Below are positions 10,909-20,101 of a stretch of 64,000 nt of DNA, piece by piece. The position numbers were made by a program, and so were the translations under genes. Below the pieces are notes generated by a model. It ran no database searches, was not told where the DNA came from, and worked only from the letters and a program-made list of their open reading frames with translations. Location of the stretch: contig JAKOTQ010000043.1 of assembly GCA_029776205.1 (NCBI GenBank), forward strand, positions 62,001-126,000. The letters are read 5' to 3'. Numbering within the stretch: the first letter of the stretch is position 1; each line of letters starts with the position of its first letter. The stretch comes from Bacillota bacterium (GTDB lineage Bacteria; Bacillota; UBA4882; UBA8346).

Positions 10909-12546
10909 TCATTCGGCTTCCAGTGGAATGAGTTGAAACCGGGTGCTGTCGAAGAGTCCGCGGTCACTCATTTTCAATTCGGGAATGACCAGCAAAGCCA
11001 TGAATGACATGGTCATAAAGGCATCCTTATGCGGGCAGCCTAGCTCTTTGGCGATGGCCGCCAGTTTCTCATAGTGAGCGGCTACAGTGTATCCGTCTTC
11101 GGTACTCATCAGCCCTGCCACAGGTAGCGAAAGTACTTCGCGATGCTGCTCTGATACCAGAGCCAGCCCTCCGCGGGAAGCGATAATCAGGTTAACAGCT
11201 TCGGCTATTGAACTGTCATCCACTCCGATAACTACAATATTATGGGAGTCGTGGGCGACGGACGATGCAATAGCGCCTTCCCGCAGGCCGAAGTTTTGGA
11301 TGAAACCGATGGCCGGAGGTTGCTCTCTATAACGGTTAACCACGGCGATCTTCAAAAGATCCCTGGAAACATCGGAGACGATCAAGTCTCCGTTTTTTGT
11401 TGCTTTCATTACCCGATGGCGGGTGATCAACTGATCGGGTATGGCCTCGATCACATGGATATGGTTGCTCTTAGAATGGACCTGAAAGTCGGCAGCTTTT
11501 TTAAATTGGATGCGGAAGTTGTTAATGGGCTCCGCTTTAGTGGCCGGGAAAAGACAACGGCCGTTTTCAGCTACTTTAGTCCCTTGGATATATGTTGCTA
11601 ACACGGTGAAGTTTTCGAAATTATCAATGATCAGGAAATCGGCCGGGTCTCCGATTTGGAGAAGGCCCACCTCCAAACGGTAATGATGCACCGGATTGAC
11701 AGAAGTGCATTGAAAGAGATCAAAGGGAGTATATCCTAACTGTAAAGCCTGTTTAACGACAGGGGTGAGATGGCCCTTGATTAACAGATCCGGGTGTTTG
11801 TCATCGCTACAAAGCATAACGTGAGCCGGATGTTGGCTGATCAACGGGTGAAGGTCTCCGAAATTTTTAGCTGCCGAGCCTTCGCGAATGATAATTTTCA
11901 TACCGGCTTCAATTTTGGCCAGGGCTTCATCAAGGGCGTAAGCTTCATGGTCGGTGGAAATCCCGGCTTGGATGTATTGCATCAGATCCGGACCGGTGAG
12001 TCCGGGTGCATGGCCGTCAATGGGTTTGCCGTACTTCCGGGCCAGGGCTAAACGAGCCAAAACTTCCGGATCGCCGCTGATGACACCGGGGTAATTCATC
12101 ATCTCGCCCATAAAGGCCAGATGATAATCTTTGAATAATCGCTCAATCTCATCGTTATTCAAAGCGGCTCCTGCCGTTTCATAGGGGGTTGCCGGAACAC
12201 AGGAAGGTACGCCGAAATAAGTCTTCAAAGGCGTTGTTTTGGCGTTTTCGATCATATAGATGATTCCATCGATTCCAAGAACATTGGCAATTTCGTGAGG
12301 ATCGGCCAACACAGCGACGGTTCCATGGGTGACGGCGATTCGGGCAAACTCCGAGGGAATAAGCATCGTACTTTCGATATGAAGGTGAGCATCTATCAAT
12401 CCCGGGGTAATATAGTGAGAAAATTGAGCATCTACAGGCGAGATATCGGTGATGATCCCGTCGGTAACGGTTATCACTCCTGGAAAGATTCGTTTTTGAA
12501 TTGGATCAAGAATATTACCGGAAATCTGAAATGATGCCGCCACCAT
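10909..12546 (-). CDS. ade: Adenine deaminase
   Basis: Amidohydrolase-superfamily enzyme of 545 aa converting adenine to hypoxanthine plus ammonia in purine salvage. Metal-binding DAHLHIESTM follows the first beta-sandwich part, then ADPHEIANVLG, DGHAPGL and SDDKHPD supply further ligand and catalytic residues. The C-terminal domain typical of Ade is present (FGLREGAIASSVAHDSHNI). AGGAGG is 5 nt before the ATG. It lies beside a LysR regulator and the FGAM synthase gene, so a purine theme is likely. Confidence 0.92.
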   Translation of the reverse strand: MVAASFQISGNILDPIQKRIFPGVITVTDGIITDISPVDAQFSHYITPGLIDAHLHIESTMLIPSEFARIAVTHGTVAVLADPHEIANVLGIDGIIYMIENAKTTPLKTYFGVPSCVPATPYETAGAALNNDEIERLFKDYHLAFMGEMMNYPGVISGDPEVLARLALARKYGKPIDGHAPGLTGPDLMQYIQAGISTDHEAYALDEALAKIEAGMKIIIREGSAAKNFGDLHPLISQHPAHVMLCSDDKHPDLLIKGHLTPVVKQALQLGYTPFDLFQCTSVNPVHHYRLEVGLLQIGDPADFLIIDNFENFTVLATYIQGTKVAENGRCLFPATKAEPINNFRIQFKKAADFQVHSKSNHIHVIEAIPDQLITRHRVMKATKNGDLIVSDVSRDLLKIAVVNRYREQPPAIGFIQNFGLREGAIASSVAHDSHNIVVIGVDDSSIAEAVNLIIASRGGLALVSEQHREVLSLPVAGLMSTEDGYTVAAHYEKLAAIAKELGCPHKDAFMTMSFMALLVIPELKMSDRGLFDSTRFQLIPLEAE

Positions 12547-12626
12547 GCCTACCTCCTGAATGGTTCAATTCCTTGATTTGCTTGAAAATCCGTGTTATTC
12601 CTATTATAATCCGGGATTTTCGTTTG

Positions 12627-13526
12627 TCAATGGACTGGTAGGCCCGGATTTATCAGGGTTTCAATAAATTGCTCTGCAGCCCGGGACAGGGGAACATTTT
12701 TAACGCAGGCCATTCCCAACTGCCGTGGCGGTAGAGAAGGGTGGCAGGTAATCTCCAACAGTTCGCCCCGGGCGATAAAGGGAACGGCGCTTTCCCGGAC
12801 TACATGGGCAATGCCCAGGCCGATTTTGGCGAATTCCAGCAACAGATCGACGCTCTCCAGTTCGATTTCGGGTGTGACCATGAGGCCTGCTTTTTCAAAG
12901 AAATGATCAAGATTTTGTCGGGTTGCGCTCTTTTTTTCCAATAATAACAGCGGTTCTTTCGCGAGCTCTGCCAAGGAAAGGGTTCGTCCGGCCAGATGGG
13001 CAAATTTTGGGGAGGCAACCCAAATATCTTCAACCTCGTCCAATGCGATGGTTTCAATGGCGTGGTGGCGAAGAGGCAGGGTGATGATGCCGCAGTCAAG
13101 GGAACCTTTCTCCAAGAGCTCTACAATCTGGGGTGAAGTCCTGTTGATTACCTGGATTTTGACATTAGGGAATTTACGATTAAATTCCCGCAGATACGGA
13201 ATGAGATAATATTTGCAAACCGTATCGCTGGCACCCACCCGGATTTCGCCGGTACCTAATTGGTGGAGTTCAGCCAGTTTTTTCTCTGCGGTTTTGATAT
13301 AGTTAAAGGCCTGACTGATATGGGAAAAAAGCAATTCCCCTTCCGGGGTGAGTTTAGCCCGGCGGCTGTTGCGGAAGAAAAGGGTGACTCCAAGCTTCCG
13401 TTCTAAATTTTTAATTCCCTGGCTGACAGCAGATTGGGTGATATACAGCTGGCGGGCAGCTTCAGAGAAGGTTTCGCACTGAACAGCATAATAAAAGATT
13501 TTATACCATTCAAAGTTAATGTCCAT
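12627..13526 (-). CDS. LysR family transcriptional regulator
   Basis: 299 aa: N-terminal winged helix-turn-helix (residues 1-60, with FSEAARQLYITQSAVSQGIK and LEKKLG-like FRNSRRAKLTPEG) and a C-terminal periplasmic-binding-protein-like effector domain (GEIRVGASDTVCKYYLIPYL). It resembles CysL/CysB-group regulators, but the effector cannot be read from sequence. It is divergent from purL, and a dyad with ATTAG/CTAAT words lies between them, so it probably controls its own promoter and possibly purL. Confidence 0.88.
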   Translation of the reverse strand: MDINFEWYKIFYYAVQCETFSEAARQLYITQSAVSQGIKNLERKLGVTLFFRNSRRAKLTPEGELLFSHISQAFNYIKTAEKKLAELHQLGTGEIRVGASDTVCKYYLIPYLREFNRKFPNVKIQVINRTSPQIVELLEKGSLDCGIITLPLRHHAIETIALDEVEDIWVASPKFAHLAGRTLSLAELAKEPLLLLEKKSATRQNLDHFFEKAGLMVTPEIELESVDLLLEFAKIGLGIAHVVRESAVPFIARGELLEITCHPSLPPRQLGMACVKNVPLSRAAEQFIETLINPGLPVH

Positions 13527-13559
13527 GGTTGGCTCCTTAATGATTAGTGTTTAGAATAA

Positions 13560-13576
13560 CTAATAGAATATATTAG
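13560..13576. promoter_or_regulatory. Candidate LysR operator
   Basis: CTAATA and TATTAG form a perfect dyad around GAATA, with further ATTAGT, ACTAAT and ATTAA words on both sides, in the 106-bp gap between the divergent lysR and purL genes. LysR proteins usually bind such dyads next to their own gene. The region is very AT-rich, so chance dyads are possible. Confidence 0.45.
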
Positions 13577-13586
13577 AATGATTAAT

Positions 13587-13615
13587 TTTACTAATTAATT
13601 ATACCATATTATAAT
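13587..13615 (+). promoter_or_regulatory. Sigma-A type promoter for purL
   Basis: TTTACT (13587-13592), 17-bp spacer, TATAAT (13610-13615). Transcription would start near 13622, giving a 5' leader of about 23 nt that contains the GGAGG site. Confidence 0.6.
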
Positions 13616-13644
13616 ATAAGTATCTTAGAAAATTGGAGGTCGTG

Positions 13645-16600
13645 ATGGACCAGATGGTACGGCGAATATTTGTGGAGAAGAAACCCGGCTTTGACATTGA
13701 AGCGCAGAGTTTATACAAGGAATTGAAATATAATTTGGGAATTGGCGGTCTGGAAGGGGTTCGGATCGTCAATCGGTATGACATCGAGGGTATCAGCGAA
13801 ACTGAATACAATCAAGCCCGTCAGATTATCTTTGCGGAGCCTCCGGTGGATCAAGTCTATGACGAGAAGTTTCCCTTTTCTGAGCACGAACGGGTCTTAG
13901 CCGTCGAATACTTACCGGGGCAATATGATCAACGAGCCGACTCGGCTGCCCAATGTATACAGATTTTATCCCAACGGGAGCGGCCAGAAGTCAGAGTAGC
14001 CCGGCTGATTGTTTTATCCGGCCGGCTTACAGAGGATGAATATCAACGGATCAAAGCCTATTGCATCAATCCCCTGGAGTCCCATGAGGCCTCTCTCGAA
14101 AAACCCCAGACGCTAAAGGTCCAGTTAGAGTATCCTTCTGATGTGAAAGTTTTAGAGGGTTTTATCGGATACACCCGGGATGAAGCGGAGGCCCTTCGTC
14201 AAGACTTGGGCCTAGCCATGTCTTTAGATGATCTTCTGTTTTGCCAGGCTTATTTCAAAGATACGGAACGCCGGGATCCGACCCTGACCGAGATCCGGGT
14301 TCTGGATACTTATTGGTCTGACCATTGCCGTCATACTACTTTTTTAACCCGGATAGAATCGGTACAGATCGAGGACGGACCATATACAACGACGATCAAA
14401 GATGCATATCGGATGTATCTTGCATCCAGGGATTATGTCGATCCGACCCAATCAAAAGAGATGACATTGATGAATTTGGCGACCATCGCCATGAAAGAGT
14501 TTCGAAAACGGGGCCTTCTCAATGATTTGGAAGAATCAGATGAGATTAATGCCTGCAGTATTGTGGTACCGGTCGAGGTTGACGGAAAAACAGAAGAGTG
14601 GTTGATTATGTTTAAAAACGAGACCCATAACCATCCGACGGAGATTGAGCCTTTTGGCGGCGCTGCAACCTGTTTGGGTGGTGCGATTCGGGATCCGTTA
14701 TCTGGGCGTTCCTATGTTTATCAAGCTCTTCGGGTCACAGGCAGCGGCGATCCCCGCCAGGCCATTGAGGATACGCTCCCGGGTAAACTACCTCAACGGA
14801 AAATCACAACTGGCGCAGCGGCAGGGTTTAGTTCCTATGGTAATCAGATCGGTTTAGCGACCGGACAAGTTGCTGAGATTTATGATGACGGCTATATTGC
14901 GAAAAGGCTGGAGATCGGCGCTGTCATCGGAGCAGCTCCCCGGGTCAATGTGATTCGAGAGAAGCCCCAACCTGGGGACGTCATCATTTTGCTGGGCGGC
15001 CGGACCGGCCGGGACGGCTGCGGCGGTGCCACCGGTTCCTCCAAGGAACACACCGAAGATTCCTTGCATACCTGCGGTGCCGAAGTGCAGAAAGGAAATC
15101 CTCCAACGGAACGGAAAATCCAACGGCTCTTCCGCCAACCTGAAGTCAGCCGGATGATCAAAAAATGTAATGATTTCGGTGCGGGTGGCGTATCCGTGGC
15201 CATCGGCGAATTGGCTGCCGGTTTGGAGATCGATTTGGATGCGGTCCCCAAAAAATATGAAGGGTTGGATGGCACGGAACTGGCCATCTCCGAATCTCAG
15301 GAACGGATGGCCGTTATGGTGGATCCTTCGAATGTGGAAGCTTTTTGCCGGGCGGCTGCATTGGAAAATCTGGAGGCAACCATCGTGGCCAAGGTTACGG
15401 CTGAACCGCGTCTGAAAATGTTCTGGCGTAACCAGGCTATTGTCGATATCAGCCGTAGCTTCCTGGATACCAACGGTGTTCAACAGAAAGCGAATGTCCG
15501 GATTATCCCGCCTTCTGCCCCAGATTATTTTGAGGTTTCAACGGTTTCTGCTAAGGACAAGCTCAAAGAGGCCTGGCTGGCAAATCTCAGCGCCCTCAAT
15601 CACTGCAGTCAGAAGGGGTTGGTGGAGCGGTTCGACAGCACCATCGGGGCTGGAACGGTATTGATGCCCTTTGGCGGCAAACATCAACTCACGCCGATTC
15701 AGGCCATGGCTGCCAAGGTTCCGGTATTGGACGGGGAGACCACTACCGGAACGCTGATGTCCTTTGGTTACAACCCGCGCCTTTCAACGTGGAGCCCGTT
15801 CCATGGCGCGTTATATGCTGTCCTTGAGTCAGTGGCAAAGATCGTGGCAACAGGCGGTGACTACCGGTCAATCCGCTTGACCTTGCAGGAATACTTTGAA
15901 AAACTGGGAACCGATGAAGTAAAATGGGGGAAACCCTTTGCGGCGTTGTTGGGTGCTTACTATGCTCAAAGCAAACTGGGGATCCCGGCTATTGGCGGTA
16001 AAGACAGTATGTCAGGGACCTTTAAGGATATGGGAGTCCCGCCGACGCTGGTATCTTTTGCAGTCGCTCCGGTGGATGTGCGGACTGTCCTTTCGCCTGA
16101 ATTTAAAGAAGCCGGAAGCAGGGTGATTCGAATTCCGGTTGTCTGTGATGAAGAACGGATTCCTGATTTCGACGGGCTTACCCGAAACTATCAGCGAATC
16201 TTCGATATGATCCAAAAGGGTTTGGTGAAAGCAGCTTATGCCGTTGGCAGTGGCGGTGTGGCTGAAGCCATCAGCAAAATGACGTTCGGTAATGGGATTG
16301 GATTCCAGTTTGCCCAAGATGTTGAAAGCGAACTCTTATTCCGTCCCGGATACGGCGATATTTTACTGGAATTGTCCGCTGCAGCGGATCCGGGAGCCGT
16401 TTTTGGGGAAACCGGTTATGAACTTCTCGGACAGACCATCGAAGAGCCGGTAATTATATTTGCGGATACCCGGATCCTCCTTCAAGAGGCTTTGAATGCC
16501 TGGATGGAGCCACTTGAAACGGTGTTCCCAACCCGGGTTGAAGCCAAACCGGAGCTGGTGAAAGGTTTTACCTATCCAACCCCAGGGTCGTCTAAGAGCC

Positions 16601-17412
16601 GCTTTAAAGTGGCTAAACCCCGGGTCTTTATTCCGGTATTTCCGGGAACCAACTGTGAATACGATACCCAGCGGGCTTTTGAAAAGGCCGGGGCAGAGGT
16701 GTCCACCTTGGTTTTCCGCAATCTAACTCCGAAGGATATTGAGGAAACCATCGAACAATTCGTTCGGCAGATCGATAAAGCCCAGATTGTGATGCTTCCG
16801 GGTGGATTCAGTGCCGGTGATGAACCGGACGGTTCCGGTAAATTTATTGCGACGGCTTTTCGCAATCCCCGGATCAAAGATGCTGTGATGCGGTTGTTGA
16901 AAGAACGGGATGGTTTGATGCTGGGCATCTGTAATGGGTTCCAGGCTTTGATCAAACTGGGGTTGGTTCCCTATGGCGAAATTGTGGATTTAAAGCCAAA
17001 TTCGCCAACGTTAACCTATAATAACCTGGGACGCCATGTCTCCTGTTTGGTTCAGACGCGGATTGCATCGAAAAAATCACCGTGGCTATCCCGGGTTGAA
17101 TTAGGCGATATTCATACCATTGCCGTATCCCATGGGGAAGGCCGTTTTGTGGCGGATGCCGCCCTTGTGGAGGAGTTGGCCAGGAACGGGCAGATCGCGA
17201 CCCAATATGTTGATATAAACGGAGAACCTAGTATGGATATTCGATACAATCCCAATGGTTCGGTAGCTGCCATTGAAGGTATCACCAGTCCGGACGGGCG
17301 GGTATTCGGAAAAATGGGCCATTCGGAACGTTATGGACCTCATCTGTACCGGAATGTACCTGGTGAGAAGGATCAACTGATATTCCGGGCGGGCGTTGAA
17401 TATTTTCTCTAG
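13645..17412 (+). CDS. purL: Phosphoribosylformylglycinamidine synthase, single-chain form
   Basis: De novo purine biosynthesis: FGAR + glutamine + ATP to FGAM. At 1255 aa it combines the PurS-like N-terminus, the two AIRS-type synthetase halves (TYWSDHCRHTTF; NETHNHPTEIEPFGGAATC; IGGKDSMSG) and a C-terminal class I glutamine amidotransferase starting near residue 994 (VFPGTNCEYD). The nucleophile Cys of LGICNGFQ is near residue 1095 and the HGEGRF histidine follows. This is the large PurL form, not the split PurS/L/Q of Bacillus. Start ATG 13645 has GGAGG 5 nt upstream. It stands alone, ending in a strong terminator. Confidence 0.96.
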   Translation: MDQMVRRIFVEKKPGFDIEAQSLYKELKYNLGIGGLEGVRIVNRYDIEGISETEYNQARQIIFAEPPVDQVYDEKFPFSEHERVLAVEYLPGQYDQRADSAAQCIQILSQRERPEVRVARLIVLSGRLTEDEYQRIKAYCINPLESHEASLEKPQTLKVQLEYPSDVKVLEGFIGYTRDEAEALRQDLGLAMSLDDLLFCQAYFKDTERRDPTLTEIRVLDTYWSDHCRHTTFLTRIESVQIEDGPYTTTIKDAYRMYLASRDYVDPTQSKEMTLMNLATIAMKEFRKRGLLNDLEESDEINACSIVVPVEVDGKTEEWLIMFKNETHNHPTEIEPFGGAATCLGGAIRDPLSGRSYVYQALRVTGSGDPRQAIEDTLPGKLPQRKITTGAAAGFSSYGNQIGLATGQVAEIYDDGYIAKRLEIGAVIGAAPRVNVIREKPQPGDVIILLGGRTGRDGCGGATGSSKEHTEDSLHTCGAEVQKGNPPTERKIQRLFRQPEVSRMIKKCNDFGAGGVSVAIGELAAGLEIDLDAVPKKYEGLDGTELAISESQERMAVMVDPSNVEAFCRAAALENLEATIVAKVTAEPRLKMFWRNQAIVDISRSFLDTNGVQQKANVRIIPPSAPDYFEVSTVSAKDKLKEAWLANLSALNHCSQKGLVERFDSTIGAGTVLMPFGGKHQLTPIQAMAAKVPVLDGETTTGTLMSFGYNPRLSTWSPFHGALYAVLESVAKIVATGGDYRSIRLTLQEYFEKLGTDEVKWGKPFAALLGAYYAQSKLGIPAIGGKDSMSGTFKDMGVPPTLVSFAVAPVDVRTVLSPEFKEAGSRVIRIPVVCDEERIPDFDGLTRNYQRIFDMIQKGLVKAAYAVGSGGVAEAISKMTFGNGIGFQFAQDVESELLFRPGYGDILLELSAAADPGAVFGETGYELLGQTIEEPVIIFADTRILLQEALNAWMEPLETVFPTRVEAKPELVKGFTYPTPGSSKSRFKVAKPRVFIPVFPGTNCEYDTQRAFEKAGAEVSTLVFRNLTPKDIEETIEQFVRQIDKAQIVMLPGGFSAGDEPDGSGKFIATAFRNPRIKDAVMRLLKERDGLMLGICNGFQALIKLGLVPYGEIVDLKPNSPTLTYNNLGRHVSCLVQTRIASKKSPWLSRVELGDIHTIAVSHGEGRFVADAALVEELARNGQIATQYVDINGEPSMDIRYNPNGSVAAIEGITSPDGRVFGKMGHSERYGPHLYRNVPGEKDQLIFRAGVEYFL

Positions 17413-17431
17413 AATATTAGATTCCCTTTTT

Positions 17432-17463
17432 AAAAAAACTGAAGCTGAAGCTTCAGTTTTTTT
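17432..17463 (+). terminator. Intrinsic terminator after purL
   Basis: AAAAAACTGAAGC and GCTTCAGTTTTTT form a perfect stem around the loop TGAA. Because both ends are A/T runs it could act in both directions. Confidence 0.92.
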
Positions 17464-17606
17464 ATGACTGCGGATGGCAGGACAACACAACCGGGCCGCG
17501 AAATAAATAGAAAATGCCGAGAAAGTGGGTGTCAAGCGGTTTACCCGGCTTGTGAATAGGCAAGAGAGAGTTTTACATACTTTACATACGGAATAGGAGA
17601 ATGAAG

Positions 17607-18641
17607 ATGAAACAGTTGAATATTGCCTTTATTGGTTGCAGTCAGATCGCCCGTACGCATTTGATGGCGCTCAAAGAGATTCCGGAAGCGAATATTTGCG
17701 GGGTGTGGAATCGAACCCCTGAGCGGATGGCGGAGTTTGCCGATAAATATCAGGTGAAAACCTATCCCGATTATCAAGCGGTACTGGACGATCCGATGGT
17801 GGATGCCGTTTTGATCACTTTAGCGCCGGGGCTCCATGTGGATTATGCGTTGCAAGCGGCTGCTGCAGGTAAACATATTATCCTCGAAAAACCGATGGAT
17901 ATCGATGTAGCGAAATGTCTCTGCCTCATTGAGGCCTGTCGCAAGAATGGCCTGGGATTGGCGGTGATCTATCAAAATCGCTATACAGCTGCTGCACGAA
18001 AGGTTAAAGAAGCACTGGACCAAGGTATGCTGGGAAAGGTGTTTTTAGCCGATGCGTATGTGAAATGGTACCGGAGTCCAGAGTATTACAAATCCGGCCA
18101 GTGGCGGGGAACCTGGGAGATGGAAGGCGGAGGAGCCTTGATCAATCAGGCGATTCATACCATTGATTTGGTGCAATGGTTTATGGGCGGAGCTGTCAGC
18201 GTCCAGGGGATAATTCGGACGGCCATCCATGCCATCCAAACCGAAGACTTGGGAATTGCGACGGTGGAATATGCCAATGGAGCCATTGGTGTCATCGAAG
18301 GATCGACGGCCATTACCCCCGGTTATAAAGCGCGGGTGGAGATCCATGGAAGCAAAGGCAGTATCATTTTTGAAGACGGAAACATTCGGGAATGGAAAGT
18401 GGAGGGTTGCCGTGAAGAAGAGTGGGTCACGCCTGAAAAAGTCTCCTATGGTGATACCAAATCTCCGGCCATATCCTATGTCAATCATAAGGCACAGCTC
18501 GAAGAGATTGTCCGGGCATTTATCGAAGGCCGGGACCCGCAGGTTACCGGAGAAGAAGGGGTCAAATCCTTACAGATCGTTTGCGGCATTTATGAATCAT
18601 CCCGGACTGGTCAGCGCATTTGGTTGGGAGGAACGGAGTAA
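17607..18641 (+). CDS. Gfo/Idh/MocA family NAD(P)-dependent oxidoreductase
   Basis: 344 aa with an N-terminal Rossmann fold (IAFIGCSQIARTHLMALKEI), the EKPMDIDV motif whose Lys is catalytic in this family, and GGGALINQAIHTIDLVQWF containing the conserved His/Asp pair. Substrates are usually sugars, inositols or related polyols; the exact one cannot be read. ATG 17607 is favoured over ATG 17601 because AGGAG ends only 1 nt before the latter. The gene stands alone between the purL terminator and the SPOR gene. Confidence 0.88.
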   Translation: MKQLNIAFIGCSQIARTHLMALKEIPEANICGVWNRTPERMAEFADKYQVKTYPDYQAVLDDPMVDAVLITLAPGLHVDYALQAAAAGKHIILEKPMDIDVAKCLCLIEACRKNGLGLAVIYQNRYTAAARKVKEALDQGMLGKVFLADAYVKWYRSPEYYKSGQWRGTWEMEGGGALINQAIHTIDLVQWFMGGAVSVQGIIRTAIHAIQTEDLGIATVEYANGAIGVIEGSTAITPGYKARVEIHGSKGSIIFEDGNIREWKVEGCREEEWVTPEKVSYGDTKSPAISYVNHKAQLEEIVRAFIEGRDPQVTGEEGVKSLQIVCGIYESSRTGQRIWLGGTE

Positions 18642-18686
18642 CCTGGAGTTCATAAAAATAGGAATATTTTAGATGGACGAACGATA

Positions 18687-18722
18687 TCCTTTAATGAGGA
18701 AAGCATTGCCCATTAAAGGAGG
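18687..18722 (+). promoter_or_regulatory. Hairpin covering the ribosome binding site of the SPOR gene
   Basis: TCCTTTAATG (18687-18696) pairs perfectly with CATTAAAGGA (18711-18720) across a 14-nt loop. The 3' arm contains most of the site AAAGGAGG (18715-18722). In RNA the site would be buried, a layout used by translational switches and RNA thermometers. Confidence 0.55.
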
Positions 18723-18730
18723 TTATGGTA

Positions 18731-19213
18731 GTGGAAGCGAAAGGATTGAAAACTATCACCAATTTATTGTCAAAAACAGCCGGCTTGGTCTTTTTCTCCT
18801 TTTTAGCCATTTCATTAGGCGTAGTATTCGGGCTTTTATTTGAAGGATGGGTTAAAGATCAACCGGGGACACCGGTGGGTACGGACAGTACCACATTGGA
18901 AACGGTAGATTTGCCGATTGAAACCATTGATGATTCGGCTTCCGGCAATAAGACTCTGGGTAAAGTGGAAACTCTACCAACGCAACCGACAGCGCCCGTA
19001 GTTCATTATAAGGTAAGGGTCGGTCCTTATACCAATCGTAATGAAGCGATGACGGTTTCCAAGGAATTGCAAAACTTGGGCTATCCGGTTTATGTTGCCC
19101 CGAATCCGCCCTATGCGGTCCAAGTCGGAGCCTTTGGTACGCAAAGCAATGCGGAGCGTTTGCAAAAGGATCTGACCAAAGCGGGGTACAAAGTATATAT
19201 CGAAAAAGAATAA
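18731..19213 (+). CDS. SPOR domain membrane protein
   Basis: 160 aa: a short cytoplasmic start, one membrane helix (LVFFSFLAISLGVVFGLLF), a Pro/Thr-rich linker, and a C-terminal SPOR domain (about residues 93-160) made of two similar halves, VRVGPYTNRNEAMTVSKELQ and VQVGAFGTQSNAERLQKDL. SPOR domains bind peptidoglycan lacking stem peptides at division or spore septa. GTG 18731 has AAAGGAGG 8 nt upstream; the ATG at 18725 is too close to it. Confidence 0.85.
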   Translation: MEAKGLKTITNLLSKTAGLVFFSFLAISLGVVFGLLFEGWVKDQPGTPVGTDSTTLETVDLPIETIDDSASGNKTLGKVETLPTQPTAPVVHYKVRVGPYTNRNEAMTVSKELQNLGYPVYVAPNPPYAVQVGAFGTQSNAERLQKDLTKAGYKVYIEKE

Positions 19214-19247
19214 AAGGAAGTATTTAACTAAAATGTAATGATTGTCA

Positions 19248-19272
19248 ATCGGCCGTTAAGGCCGGTTTTTTT
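19248..19272 (+). terminator. Intrinsic terminator after the SPOR gene
   Basis: CGGCC and GGCCG pair around GTTAA, followed by TTTTTTT. Confidence 0.8.
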
Positions 19273-19464
19273 ATCGGAATGCTGTTTCCATATTTTTAAT
19301 AAATATTAAATAACTTGTAAAATATGAAGATAAATGTTATCTTTAAAAAAGAGAAATTATACCATTTATTGATCGGACAGATGGGGTGTATCGGAAACCC
19401 TTCTATATTCTTGTCAGGCAGTTTTCTATCTGAAACTATATCGTCAGTTCAGAGGAGGAGAATC

Positions 19465-19974
19465 ATGGCGTGTCATTGTCAATGCGACTCTTCATCTCAG
19501 CACGATGAACGGTATCAAAAACTCAATCAAGTGATTGCCAATTATCGAGGTAAGCCTGGAGCGCTGATCCCGGTGCTTCATCAAGCGCAACAAATCTTCG
19601 GTTATCTTCCGAAAGATGTTCAAATCATGATTGCTGACGGACTCAATCTGCCTCTTAGTGAAGTTTATGGAGTGCTTACATTTTATTCTCTATTTACAAC
19701 GAAACCCCGGGGAAAATACACCATTGGCGTATGTATGGGAACAGCCTGTTATGTCAAAGGGGCTGCTCAAATCCTTCAGGAACTGCAAAAACAGTTAGAT
19801 GTGGAAGTGGGAGGAACGACCCGGGACGGATTGTTCTCGTTAACGGTCACCCGTTGTCTGGGGGCCTGTGGTTTGGCTCCGGTATTGACTATCGGGGATG
19901 ATGTCTATGGGCGGTTAACGGTTGAAAAGATCGAGGGTATTTTGGATAATTATCGTCCTGGAGAAGAACATTAA
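19465..19974 (+). CDS. NuoE-like [2Fe-2S] subunit of an NAD-linked (bifurcating) hydrogenase
   Basis: 169 aa thioredoxin-like ferredoxin of the NuoE/HydC/HndA family. The four cluster ligands are in CMGTACYVKGA and CLGACGLAPV. The N-terminus carries an unusual Cys/His stretch (ACHCQC). ATG 19465 follows AGAGGAGGAG and is preferred over upstream in-frame starts that add 47 atypical residues. It is 127 nt upstream of a NuoF-like subunit. Together they match the electron-input part of HydABC-type hydrogenases, which oxidise NADH and ferredoxin to make H2, but no catalytic subunit follows. Confidence 0.88.
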   Translation: MACHCQCDSSSQHDERYQKLNQVIANYRGKPGALIPVLHQAQQIFGYLPKDVQIMIADGLNLPLSEVYGVLTFYSLFTTKPRGKYTIGVCMGTACYVKGAAQILQELQKQLDVEVGGTTRDGLFSLTVTRCLGACGLAPVLTIGDDVYGRLTVEKIEGILDNYRPGEEH

Positions 19975-20101
19975 TTTTTTAAGGTTACTTTGTGACTGAA
20001 AGTACAATCTCGTCAAAAACTCATGTCATCCTTGATTTGTAAGTTATTTCGGGATCATTTCGTTGTGGATGAGATGACCCAATGCGAGGAGGACTGAAAC
20101 T

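Noticed and set aside
19281-19464. Rex operator before the NuoE-like gene
   Set aside because: The AT-rich leader has TTAAT/ATTAA words but no TTGTTAA-N4-TTAACAA palindrome.
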